Source: Sphingobium aromaticiconvertens (lineage in GTDB: Bacteria; Pseudomonadota; Alphaproteobacteria; Sphingomonadales; Sphingomonadaceae). From it: a stretch of 64,000 nucleotides of DNA. How positions within the stretch are numbered: position 1 is the first letter of the stretch; each line of letters opens with the position of its first letter. Below the pieces are notes generated by a model. That model was not told where the DNA came from and did no database searches. It was given only the letters and a program-made list of their open reading frames with translations. Location: positions 1,161,501 through 1,225,500 of the forward strand of contig NZ_JBANRJ010000001.1 of the NCBI RefSeq assembly GCF_037154075.1. The letters run 5' to 3'. Position numbers and translations under genes: made by a program. Of this stretch, positions 1-7,160 are shown piece after piece.

Positions 1-99
1 CACCAGCCAACAGTGGTGCGACGGTTCCCCTTGATGGGCCAATATCTGCTTTGCAGCGACGTGCTGAGGTATCAGAATGTGGCTGAGCAATTCCGCTGA
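1..99 (+). CDS. C-terminal end of an unidentified reading frame (partial)
   Basis: An open frame enters from the left edge and stops with TGA at 97-99. The 32 visible residues end in LLCSDVLRYQNVAEQFR, which has protein-like composition, but no family is recognised. It may be the tail of a real gene that starts outside the window, or chance. Nothing after the stop continues it. Confidence 0.3.
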   Translation, partial: HQPTVVRRFPLMGQYLLCSDVLRYQNVAEQFR

Positions 100-311
100 T
101 CGACTGTCGCATCGAAAAATGGCACCGATCGCATCAATTTTCTCTTCGAAATTCAATGATACTGCCCCTTGCCGGATCAGTCGCCAACCGTCCTCTGCAG
201 CCGGCATAGCCGATTCTGGCAGTTATGCGGAATAGGCAACACGCATCTGGTTTTTTGAGGTCCGTGATCTTGGTCACGCGCAAGGTGAATGCGGTCCGCT
301 ATTAAAGACTT

Positions 312-382
312 GCGACCCGAAGGCCGCTTCTTAACAAGCAGCCTTTTCCTGGCCCGGATGCATTGGTGTCCGGGCCTTTTTT
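312..382 (+). ncRNA. Possible small RNA with two hairpins and an intrinsic terminator
   Basis: In a region without a convincing gene there are two hairpins in series. The first pairs AAGGC/GCCTT (320-324 with 341-345) and GCTT/AAGC (326-329 with 336-339) around a six-base loop. The second is the terminator at 351-382. A hairpin followed by a strong rho-independent terminator with no reading frame ahead of it fits a small RNA, but no known family is recognised and no promoter could be assigned. It could equally be the 3' end of an upstream transcript. Confidence 0.3.
351..382 (+). terminator. Rho-independent terminator
   Basis: GGCCCGGA at 351-358 pairs perfectly with TCCGGGCC at 369-376 around a 10-base loop and is followed by six T (377-382). 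The T tract gives the direction as plus strand. Confidence 0.8.
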
Positions 383-583
383 CATAGGTGAGGTGCGGCC
401 CTCTCTTTGTCTGTGAATAATAGCCTTCGAATAGCTGCAAATAGCACATCTGAAGGTGGATTATGCCATGAGCGAACGGAGTCTTGCGTACTTTCCCAAT
501 CCGAAACCTGCACAACAGTTTAGTTCCAAAGTATGTCCGCTTTTCACGCCCGCCCCCTCGGAGCGGACAATCTGCAAGTCTAT
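383..583. other. Non-coding stretch with no recognised feature
   Basis: Between the terminator and the inverted repeat at 584 I see no gene with coding character. The open frames here overlap one another on both strands and have no recognisable product. Confidence 0.5.
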
Positions 584-637
584 GGGTTTCGGGCGCCGGC
601 AAGCGTACGAAAGCCTGACATGTACGACCCGCGGGGC
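584..637 (+). repeat. Left copy of a 54-bp imperfect inverted repeat
   Basis: The reverse complement of this stretch matches 2416-2469 at 50 of 54 positions by eye. The shared core contains GCCCCGCGGGTCGTACATGT and GCCGGCGCCCGAAACCC. The two copies flank the IS91-like transposase and recombinase remnant. Confidence 0.8.
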
Positions 638-860
638 TTGGCAAAGGTCTATGAGGATTTCGCTTTTCGGACGGTCCTGAGGAGCCATTGGTCGGTTATG
701 AAGCCGGCGGCGTTCAATGCAGACGGGCGATATTGCTGCCGGCTTCGATACTTGTTTCGGCGAGAGTCACCTGCAAACAGCATCGACAAGAGCACGGGAT
801 TGGGAGGCGGCACAAGGGCGCCGCTGCCCCGGAGCAAGATGCCCACGAGCATCGTTACTG

Positions 861-2067
861 TCATGCCATGCCGGGCCATGGCGCGACCTCCCGGGTCGGC
901 AATGCAGAGAACGGCGGCGGCCGGGGCTGTCGCCAGTGCTCGAAGGCCTCGATGATGATCATGCGCCCACCAGGGTGGACGCAGGTCGACAGGACTTTCC
1001 GGTTCGCCCTCCTCGGGTGTTGGCGGGACGACGTCGAGCAGTTCGCGGGCACGCGCAAGACTGGTTTTGCGCGAGGAACTGGCGAGCAGGCCATAGTGGC
1101 GGATGCGGTGGAAGCCGCGTGGCAGGACGTGAAGCAGGAGGCGGCGGATAAATTCGTCGGCGCTGATCGTTATGATGCTCTGCCGTTCGTCGCTGGCGCG
1201 CCGGTAATCTTTATAACGGAACGTAACGTCCTGACGGTCGAACGCGACCAGGCGCCGGTTCGAGATGGCGACCCGATGAGTGTAGCGCGAGAGATAGGCC
1301 AGTACGGCCTCGGGACCGGAGAAGGGCGGCTTGGCATAGACCACCCAGCGCTTCTTTCTGACCGGTGCCAGATGACGCAGGAAGGCCCGCTTATCGGCAA
1401 GGCCGGCCATGGATCCGAAGAAGGCGAGCTTGCCGGTGCGGTGCAACTGGATCAGCCGGGCGAGGAAGAGACGGCGGAACAGTGCGCCCAGAACCCGCAC
1501 CGGAAAGAGAAAGGCGGGGCGCGAGGAGATCCATCGCGTTCCGTCCAGCGCAAGCGCAATACCACCGCCCGGCACGATCATGTGAACATGCGGATGATGT
1601 GTCATGGCCGATCCCCATGTGTGAAGTACAGCCGTGATGCCGATGCGGGCGCCAAGATGCTTCGGATCGGCCGCGATCGTCAGCATCGTCTCCGAGGCCG
1701 TGCGGAACAGCAGATCATAGACGACCGCCTTGTTCTGGAACGCGATATCGGCGACCTCTACCGGCAGGGTGAAGACCACGTGGAAGTAGCCGACCGGCAA
1801 CAGGTCCGCCTTACGCTCTGCCAGCCAGGTACGCGCGGCGGCGCCCTGGCATTTCGGGCAGTGCCGATTGCCACAGCTGTTATAGGCGATCCGCCAGTGC
1901 CCACAGTCTTCGCAGGCTTCGACGTGACCGCCAAGGGCAGCGGTGCGACAGTTCTCGATCGCCGTCATGACCTTGAGCTGGATGTAGCTCAGATGCCCGG
2001 CATGGATATCCCGATAGGCGGGACCAGCAGTGCGGAAGATGTCGGCGACCTCAAGTGACGAGCGCAA
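861..2067 (-). pseudogene. IS91-family transposase (frameshifted near the C-terminus)
   Basis: The product would be a rolling-circle-type IS91 transposase. The N-terminal zinc-binding segment is visible (CEDCGHW and NRHCPKCQGA, with four or more Cys), followed by the HHPHVHMIVPGGGIA motif and the YTHRVAISNRR region typical of this family. A TTG at 2065-2067 just after the upstream recombinase stop is the likely start. Near 975-1000 the reading frame changes: the conserved tail GGRMIIIEAFEHWRQP is found in a different frame and ends at 861, while the original frame runs on with unrelated sequence to 649. A single indel therefore breaks the gene. Activity is doubtful. Confidence 0.75.
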
Positions 2068-2071
2068 CGGC

Positions 2072-2400
2072 TCAGCCGTCGGGCGCCGCCTGTTTCGGAG
2101 CGAGCATTGCCAGCCGGTCGAGCGGACTGATGACGGCGCGCGCCGTTCGGGTCGCAACCTTGGTGTAGAAGGCCGTCGTACTCAGGTTCGCGTGGCCCAG
2201 CAGCGCCTGTATGACCCGAACATCACCCCTTCTTCCAGCAGATGGGTGGCAAAACAGTGCCGCAAGGTGTGCGGCCCCACCCGCTTGCCGATGCCGGCCA
2301 CCTGTGCGGCTTCGACGACAACGCGATGCAGATGAACTCATCGGCTTGAGATAATGCTGGCCGGGGAATAGCCAGCCGTCGGCACGCAGGCCTGCCCCAT
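2072..2400 (-). pseudogene. Tyrosine recombinase (phage-integrase family) C-terminal remnant
   Basis: Three pieces of one integrase lie in different frames on the minus strand: GWLFPGQHYLKPM, then [20 protein letters not shown], then [20 protein letters not shown]. They hold the H-x-x-R, GH and tyrosine-nucleophile (TAFYT) motifs of the catalytic domain. At least two frameshifts (around 2335 and around 2225) separate them, and the N-terminal half is absent, ending near the inverted repeat at 2416. The stop lies five bases from the TTG proposed for the transposase. Confidence 0.75.
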
Positions 2401-2415
2401 AGCCTATCGCCTGAG

Positions 2416-2469
2416 GCCCCGCGGGTCGTACATGTGAGACTTTGGTACGCCTGCCGGCGCCCGAAACCC
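2416..2469 (-). repeat. Right copy of the 54-bp imperfect inverted repeat
   Basis: Inverted partner of 584-637 with four mismatches in 54 positions. It abuts the truncated end of the recombinase remnant. Confidence 0.8.
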
Positions 2470-2681
2470 TTCGACTTTGCTGCCTTTCGAGCCAGCGGCG
2501 ACGAACTACCGCTCTTGTCACGAACGGTCATTCGCCAAGTCAATCGGATGTCAAGATGGCTTGCCACAGCAACGGTCCGGGATTGAAGTCGGCGCCCGAG
2601 GCGCCGACCGGAGCCGATTGAGACGCTCGCTGCCTCTGGCGCTTCAAACTGTCGGGACAGTGCCGCCGTGCTGCACCGCAT
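2470..2681. other. Gap between the IS91-like element and bufC
   Basis: No gene is supported here. The overlapping frames on both strands have no family character. The bufC C-terminus (ending NSVPNR) runs to 2682, so this stretch may be insertion-associated sequence that replaced the native downstream region. Confidence 0.4.
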
Positions 2682-3446
2682 CTACCGATTAGGGACAGAA
2701 TTTTCGATTGTAATGATCAGGCCTTCGCTGATCCAACGACCAAGCCATTGCCCGGCTCGCTCGATGCCCTCTTGCTGGCCAAGAGCCCTTGCAGTTTCGA
2801 TGCACAAGTTGCCAAAGGTCAGGCCTGCGCGCATCCGCATCAATGCCTGACCCTCGATCTGGTCGATCGTCCGGAGGCGCGGCTGCTGGTCCTGTCGCCA
2901 TATCAATATCGCTTCAGGATGGTCGAGCGACCTCGCTGGTGGGGGCTTTTCCCCGGTCGCCAGTGCCGACCATATCTCGGCTGCGTTGGTCCCTGACGGT
3001 ATGACTTGCAGCGTCGGACCGAAACGTAGAATTGCGTCGTCCCAGTCCACGTCGATCATGTCGGAGACCGTCAGTGCGGCTGCATCGGCACCTATGAACA
3101 CGTCCTCAAGCGCAAGCTCCATCTTTGCCAGTTCGACGATTTCCCGATCGTCCGGGTAAAGCACGGCCAGGGTATCGGGAAAGTCCCGCGCATAGGCGTC
3201 GAGTGTCCAGCTGCTCGGCGAAACGCGATCGATATGGGTCGCGGCGGCAGCCAGGAACGCCTCGCCGCCGATCCAGGCCTGCGTCCTAGCGAAACTCGCC
3301 TCCAGGCAGGCGACGAGCGAAGCGCGATAGTTGTTCTGGTATATACGCAGACCCGGCGCCGCGGCGGCACCCAAGCGGTCGGCTCCTTCGGCGTCCTCCT
3401 GTGTGAGCCAGTTGCGCATGTCTCGCTGCATGGCGAGCAGGCTCAT
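2682..3446 (-). CDS. bufC: BufC, DUF2063-family partner of the MNIO enzyme
   Basis: A 254-residue protein of the HvfC/BufC (DUF2063) family. In bufferin and related systems this protein is the partner that delivers the precursor peptide to the MNIO enzyme. The family N-terminus is clear (MQRDMRNWLT, then LRIYQNNYRASLVACLEASF). Its start overlaps the bufB stop by four bases (ATGA, 3443-3446), which implies translational coupling. It is the last gene of bufA2-bufB-bufC. The final residues are unusual and may have been altered by the mobile-element junction just downstream. The family call is firm; the role is taken from characterised homologues. Confidence 0.85.
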   Translation of the reverse strand: MSLLAMQRDMRNWLTQEDAEGADRLGAAAAPGLRIYQNNYRASLVACLEASFARTQAWIGGEAFLAAAATHIDRVSPSSWTLDAYARDFPDTLAVLYPDDREIVELAKMELALEDVFIGADAAALTVSDMIDVDWDDAILRFGPTLQVIPSGTNAAEIWSALATGEKPPPARSLDHPEAILIWRQDQQPRLRTIDQIEGQALMRMRAGLTFGNLCIETARALGQQEGIERAGQWLGRWISEGLIITIENSVPNR

Positions 3447-4273
3447 GCTGCCTCCGACATCGCGTCTACGGAGATCTGCCGGGCCGTATCAAGTTCGCCA
3501 AGAAGATCACCTAGCGGTGGGATGTCGTCGTCGCGCTCGATCATCGTGGCGACCGGCCCCAGCCGAGGTAGGACGTGGGCATAAAGATCCCAGACCGATG
3601 ACGGTACGCGCCGGTCATGCGTGTCGATCAGCATGTCTTCTCCTTGACTATGTCCTGCGAGGTGGATTTGCCGCACCCGCTCATATGGCAGGCTGTCCAG
3701 ATACGCGATGGGGTCAAAGCCATGGTTCGTCGCGCTGACGAACACATTGTTGACGTCGAGCAAGAGGCTGCAGCCGGTCCGCCGGCACATGGCATCCAGG
3801 AAATCCCATTCGGTCATGTCTGCAGGCGCAAAGTCGATATAGGTGGAAGGGTTCTCGATCAGTATCGCCCGGCCAAGCGCATCCTGCGCGTGGCCGATAT
3901 TGGCGCAGACGATATCCAGCGCCTCGTTCGTATAGGGCAGCGGCAACAGATCGTGCGAACTGAACCCCTCGATCCGCGACCAGCTCAGATGATCGGAGAC
4001 GAACAGCGGCTCGATCTCGTCAACCAGGGTCCGCAGCCGCGCCAGATAGGCGCCGTCCAGGCCGTCAGCCGATCCGATCGACATCGACACGCCGTGCAGC
4101 GCGACGGGGTAACGTGCGCGGATGTCGCGCAGAATCTGTCGCGGCCGCCCGCCGTCGACCATGAAATTTTCCGAGATGACCTCGAGGAAATCGACCGCGA
4201 CACGATGTTCGAGGAACGCGGCATAATGCGGCTTGCGCAGGCCGAGGCCGAAACCGGCGAGTGACGGGGTCAT
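3443..4273 (-). CDS. bufB: BufB, DUF692 multinuclear non-heme iron oxidase (MNIO)
   Basis: A 276-residue DUF692 protein. MNIO enzymes use an iron cluster and oxygen to modify cysteines of small RiPP precursors, in bufferins to thiooxazole-type heterocycles that bind copper. Metal-ligand-rich motifs are visible: FVSDHLSWSR, ENPSTYIDF, LLLDVNNVFVSATNHGF and HLAGHSQGEDMLIDTHD. A good ribosome site (AAGGAG) lies before the ATG at 4273. It follows bufA2 by about 60 bases and overlaps bufC. It is the only MNIO gene in the window although two precursor types are present. Confidence 0.9.
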   Translation of the reverse strand: MTPSLAGFGLGLRKPHYAAFLEHRVAVDFLEVISENFMVDGGRPRQILRDIRARYPVALHGVSMSIGSADGLDGAYLARLRTLVDEIEPLFVSDHLSWSRIEGFSSHDLLPLPYTNEALDIVCANIGHAQDALGRAILIENPSTYIDFAPADMTEWDFLDAMCRRTGCSLLLDVNNVFVSATNHGFDPIAYLDSLPYERVRQIHLAGHSQGEDMLIDTHDRRVPSSVWDLYAHVLPRLGPVATMIERDDDIPPLGDLLGELDTARQISVDAMSEAA

Positions 4274-4335
4274 CGGGTTGGCTCCTTAATGCGGGCATGC
4301 GGCCCGGCGCTATTGGAACGCCGGGCCGCTCACCT

Positions 4336-4608
4336 TCACTTCGCTTCGGTCAAGCTGCCGCCGGCCGCCGTGCAGGCCTTGCTGGTCATGGCCTTGAAAC
4401 CCTGCCCCTTGCAGGCATTCTGGCCCTTGCACTCGTTCTTGGCGGTTTTGCAGTCGGACGTGCCCTTGCAGCTGTTGATCCCGTAGCAATGGATGGTCTT
4501 GGCGTCCGAAGCGCCTTCGGCGATGGCAGCGGACGGGGCTGCGGCCGCGACCATGGCAATGACGGCGGCGGAGCCGGCCATGCTGAGACCGGTGCTGAAC
4601 GTGGTCAT
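4336..4608 (-). CDS. bufA2: BufA2-type bufferin precursor (Cys-rich exported peptide)
   Basis: A 90-residue precursor with an Ala-rich signal peptide (about residues 1-30) and a Lys/Gly/Cys-rich mature part. Cysteines stand at 41, 47, 53, 60, 66 and 79, the first five with quasi-regular spacing in HCYGINSC, CKGTSDC, CKTAKNEC and CKGQNAC. This is the BufA2 family of periplasmic bufferin-type metallophores. It is first in the operon with the MNIO gene and its DUF2063 partner, and a sigma-F-type promoter lies upstream at 4654-4679. By homology the mature modified peptide should sequester copper in the periplasm; metal specificity here is inferred. Confidence 0.88.
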   Translation of the reverse strand: MTTFSTGLSMAGSAAVIAMVAAAAPSAAIAEGASDAKTIHCYGINSCKGTSDCKTAKNECKGQNACKGQGFKAMTSKACTAAGGSLTEAK

Positions 4609-4653
4609 TATACAAATTCTCCTGAAAATATCCTGCCAGACTGGCTCTCATCA

Positions 4654-4679
4654 TTCGGCCAGATACGCCGGTCGGTTAC
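4654..4679 (-). promoter_or_regulatory. Sigma-F-type promoter of bufA2-bufB-bufC
   Basis: On the minus strand GTAACC (4679-4674), a 16-base spacer and CGAA (4657-4654) lie about 45 bases upstream of the bufA2 ATG. This is the GTAACC-N16-CGAA pattern reported for Caulobacter sigma-F targets, and the same pattern occurs twice more in this locus. Confidence 0.8.
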
Positions 4680-4734
4680 AGCAGGTCGAAAATTGATCAT
4701 CCCTGCCGATGGGGCGCCCCGGGAGCGGAGGACA

Positions 4735-5376
4735 TCACCAGCGCAGCAGGCGCGGTCCCAGCAATGCCCCCAGCGCCGTGGCGAGTAGGATGCCGAGCGA
4801 GTACCAGGTCAGCACGAAGATCGCCGACACCTCCGGGCAGTGGATGCAGTAGACGGTTGCTGCGAAGGCCCCAGCCGTCAGCCCGGCTGCCGCGCCTGCG
4901 GCGCGCAACCGGGTGGGCGCCAGCCGTCGGAATGACCAGAGCAGCCCGATAAAGATCGGGATCGCCAGCGACAGCACCAACCACGGGCACATCATCCAGC
5001 TATGCCCCAACCACATCGCCAGCCATTGCGCAGGCGGGGTCCGTGACAGCTCGAGCAGGCTGACGCCGGCGAGCATCATCACCGGAATAGCCGTCAGCCA
5101 CACTCCTCGCAGACGCCCGGTATCGGGGCGCGCCAGTTGCATGGTCATCGCCAATGCCGCCAGCGCGAGCGAGAGGGTATAGCCCCACTTAATCCAGAAG
5201 GCAGCACGATGCATGGCGATGCCGAGATCAGGGCGATAGCCCAGCAAGGCGATGACCATGATCGCCGAGGCGACCGCACCGAGGCCGACGCCGACAAGGA
5301 TCCTTCGCCCCATGGCGCCCTGCCGTATCGGTTGGCTATCCCGCGCGAGTTGCAGGATCAGGTCGTCGGTCTTCAT
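4735..5376 (-). CDS. nrsF: NrsF, DUF1109 membrane anti-sigma factor
   Basis: A 213-residue integral membrane protein with about six hydrophobic segments, of the DUF1109/NrsF family. It holds sigma-F at the inner membrane until metal or oxidative stress. Cysteines at 130 (WMMCPW) and 177/180 (YCIHCPE) stand almost exactly where the two functionally important cysteines of Caulobacter NrsF are reported (about 131 and 181). Its ATG overlaps the sigma-factor stop (5373-5376), the usual arrangement for a sigma/anti-sigma pair. It is transcribed toward the bufA2 promoter. Confidence 0.88.
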   Translation of the reverse strand: MKTDDLILQLARDSQPIRQGAMGRRILVGVGLGAVASAIMVIALLGYRPDLGIAMHRAAFWIKWGYTLSLALAALAMTMQLARPDTGRLRGVWLTAIPVMMLAGVSLLELSRTPPAQWLAMWLGHSWMMCPWLVLSLAIPIFIGLLWSFRRLAPTRLRAAGAAAGLTAGAFAATVYCIHCPEVSAIFVLTWYSLGILLATALGALLGPRLLRW

Positions 5377-5912
5377 CGACCGCCTCCCTGGACGCGCTCG
5401 ATCAATGCCTTGAGACCACGATGTACGGAAACCTTCACGTCGGATTCACCGATGCCATCGGCGTGTGCGGCCTCTGCTATGCTCGCCCCTTCGATGCGGG
5501 TGGCGCGGATCATGCGCGCCTGTTTGGAGGGCAGATCGTCGAGAAGCCGGTCGATATCCACACGCGCGAGGGCGCCGCCCTCGAAATCATCGGCCACCAA
5601 TATGTCTTCCAGTCCTTCAAGAGGGCAAAGCCGGGCCACCCGGCGAAAATGATCGATCATTTTGTAGCGCGCGATCGCGAACAGCCAGGCGCTGAAGGCA
5701 CGGTCGCGATCATAGGTCGCGCGCCGTGTATGAACGGCAATCAGGGTTTCCTGCACTAGATCCTCGACATCGTCATCGGCGCCGCGCATGCGCCGCCTAT
5801 AGAAACCCCGCAGGAGCGGCACGAGCAGGCGCAAAAGGGCCGCATGTGCCGCGGCATCGCCATCGAGCCCATCGATCATCAACCCGCGTATCACGCTCTC
5901 GTTCGTCCGCAT
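5373..5912 (-). CDS. sigF: SigF-type ECF RNA polymerase sigma factor
   Basis: An ECF sigma factor of about 179 residues. Region 2 is visible around DDVEDLVQETLIAVHTRRAT and AFSAWLFAIARYKMIDHFRR; region 4 around ASIAEAAHADGIGESDVKVS. I take the start as the ATG at 5912-5910, with AGGAG six bases upstream. The open frame reaches 5942, but that would place the start codon upstream of the promoter core at 5933-5958. It is coupled to nrsF by a four-base overlap. Its own promoter matches its predicted target motif, so it should be autoregulated. Confidence 0.9.
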   Translation of the reverse strand: MRTNESVIRGLMIDGLDGDAAAHAALLRLLVPLLRGFYRRRMRGADDDVEDLVQETLIAVHTRRATYDRDRAFSAWLFAIARYKMIDHFRRVARLCPLEGLEDILVADDFEGGALARVDIDRLLDDLPSKQARMIRATRIEGASIAEAAHADGIGESDVKVSVHRGLKALIERVQGGGR

Positions 5913-5932
5913 TCCCACTCCTCGCACGGGAC

Positions 5933-5958
5933 TTCGCCGCAACCAGATGAGAAGTTAC
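5933..5958 (-). promoter_or_regulatory. Sigma-F-type promoter of sigF-nrsF (autoregulatory)
   Basis: Minus strand: GTAACT (5958-5953), a 16-base spacer, CGAA (5936-5933). Transcription should start only a few bases before the AGGAG and the ATG at 5912, giving a short leader. Confidence 0.75.
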
Positions 5959-5990
5959 AGGTCGTAGCGCTTTTTTTCTTCCCGGCCGAT

Positions 5991-6016
5991 GTAACTCCTG
6001 CCGCAGATGGGCCGAA
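5991..6016 (+). promoter_or_regulatory. Sigma-F-type promoter of bufA1-doxX
   Basis: Plus strand: GTAACT (5991-5996), a 16-base spacer, CGAA (6013-6016), about 75 bases before the bufA1 ATG. It is back to back with the sigF promoter, the two -35 boxes being about 32 bases apart. Confidence 0.78.
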
Positions 6017-6092
6017 CTGACTTTCGTGACACGGGCACCCGCCTCCTTCCCGGGCCGCGCGCAGAGGCGCCTCATCCCGAAGGGAATTATCC

Positions 6093-6371
6093 ATGCGTTC
6101 CAACCATGCTGCATTTGCGGCCAGCATTGCCATCGCTGCCGCCACCGCAGCAATTACGACCGACGCCTCCGCGCAGGCCAAGCCGGCGATGGAAAAATGC
6201 TATGGCGTATCGCTGGCTGGCAAGAATGATTGTGCGGCTGGGCCGGGCACAAGTTGCGCCGGCACATCGAAGGTGAATTATCAGGGCAATGCCTGGAAGC
6301 TCGTCAAGGCGGGCACCTGCACATCCATCAAGACGCCCAAGGGCCAGGGCTCATTGTCGCCAAAGGCCTGA
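6093..6371 (+). CDS. bufA1: BufA1-type bufferin precursor (DUF2282)
   Basis: A 92-residue DUF2282 protein. An Ala-rich signal peptide (about residues 1-28) is followed by the family core [35 protein letters not shown] and GTC. The four cysteines (36, 47, 55, 76) are those of BufA1 bufferins. GAAGGGA precedes the ATG. It is transcribed divergently from sigF and followed by doxX. No second MNIO gene accompanies it here, so either BufB serves both precursors or another MNIO lies elsewhere in the genome. Confidence 0.9.
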   Translation: MRSNHAAFAASIAIAAATAAITTDASAQAKPAMEKCYGVSLAGKNDCAAGPGTSCAGTSKVNYQGNAWKLVKAGTCTSIKTPKGQGSLSPKA

Positions 6372-6422
6372 ACCGGCTTGGCCAGGGCGCATACCTGGCC
6401 AAACCGTTGCCGGAGATTTGCC

Positions 6423-6758
6423 ATGTTTTTGCCAGTTCCGCTGTATCGCGACCTCACTCGACGCGCCTCCCTGTTTTTGCCCGAGGCCCTGCTGCTGCTC
6501 GTTGCGCGCCTCGCCATCGCTGCCGTGTTCTTCATGTCGGGACGGACCAAGGTGGATGGCGTCATCCATATTACCGATGGCACCTATGCACTGTTTCAAA
6601 GCGAATATGCCCTGCCGTTCATTCCACCCGACCTCGCGGCGGTTGCCGCGACATGGGCCGAGCATATCTTCCCCCTTCTGCTGGTGGCCGGACTGTTCAC
6701 CCGATTTTCGGCACTCGCCCTGCTCGGCATGACCCTGGTCATTCAAATCTTCGTCTAG
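6423..6758 (+). CDS. DoxX-family membrane protein, C-terminus apparently short
   Basis: A 111-residue DoxX protein with several hydrophobic segments ([45 protein letters not shown]). DoxX genes are frequent partners of bufA1-type operons; their exact role there is unsettled. The start chosen is the ATG at 6423, preceded by GGAG; an upstream ATG at 6378 lacks a good site. The protein ends right after IQIFV, whereas relatives continue for about 20-30 residues, and an integrase gene follows within 60 bases. The 3' end was probably replaced when that element arrived. Confidence 0.78.
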   Translation: MFLPVPLYRDLTRRASLFLPEALLLLVARLAIAAVFFMSGRTKVDGVIHITDGTYALFQSEYALPFIPPDLAAVAATWAEHIFPLLLVAGLFTRFSALALLGMTLVIQIFV

Positions 6759-7160
6759 GGTCGGCCTACTCTGAAGCGTTCTACCTGTGGCCATCATGGC
6801 CTTAGGAGACGTGTCATGGGATTGTCAGAATTTGATCCCGCCGCTCGCGAGCGAATATCTTGGAACGCCGGAGGCAAGGTGGGCGCGAAGCGCGCACTCA
6901 AACCTCGCCAGATCTGGGCCGTCCGCTTCTTTCTCGACCAACATGGACGCATTCGGGATCGGGCCCTCTTCGATCTCGCCATCGATAGCAAGCTGCGCGG
7001 CTGCGACCTGGTCAAGATCAGGATCAGCGACATCGTTTGTGATCGGAAAATTCGGACGCGAGCCACCGTGGTTCAGCAGAAGACCGGGAGGTCAGTTCAG
7101 TTTGAGCTGACGGATGATGCTCGCGCCAGCCTCCTCAAATGGCTCGAGTATCCGTCTTGG

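Larger units (their letters stand above)
584..2469 (-). mobile_element. Decayed IS91-like element with a recombinase remnant, bounded by inverted repeats
   Basis: The segment carries a Y2-type IS91-family transposase pseudogene and, just upstream of it in transcription order, the C-terminal remnant of a tyrosine recombinase. This pairing is common in IS91-like elements of alphaproteobacteria. A 54-bp sequence lies in inverted orientation at the two ends (584-637 and 2416-2469). Those limits are used here as boundaries, but canonical IS91 elements lack terminal inverted repeats, so the true ends are uncertain. The element sits just downstream of bufC. Confidence 0.6.

Noticed and set aside
177..644. 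A 155-codon open frame on the minus strand near the left end
   Set aside because: It runs antisense through the terminator hairpin and into the inverted repeat, has no family resemblance and an odd composition; treated as chance.
688..2058. A 456-codon open frame on the plus strand opposite the IS91 transposase
   Set aside because: It is the antisense shadow of a high-GC transposase gene; the minus strand carries the recognisable motifs.
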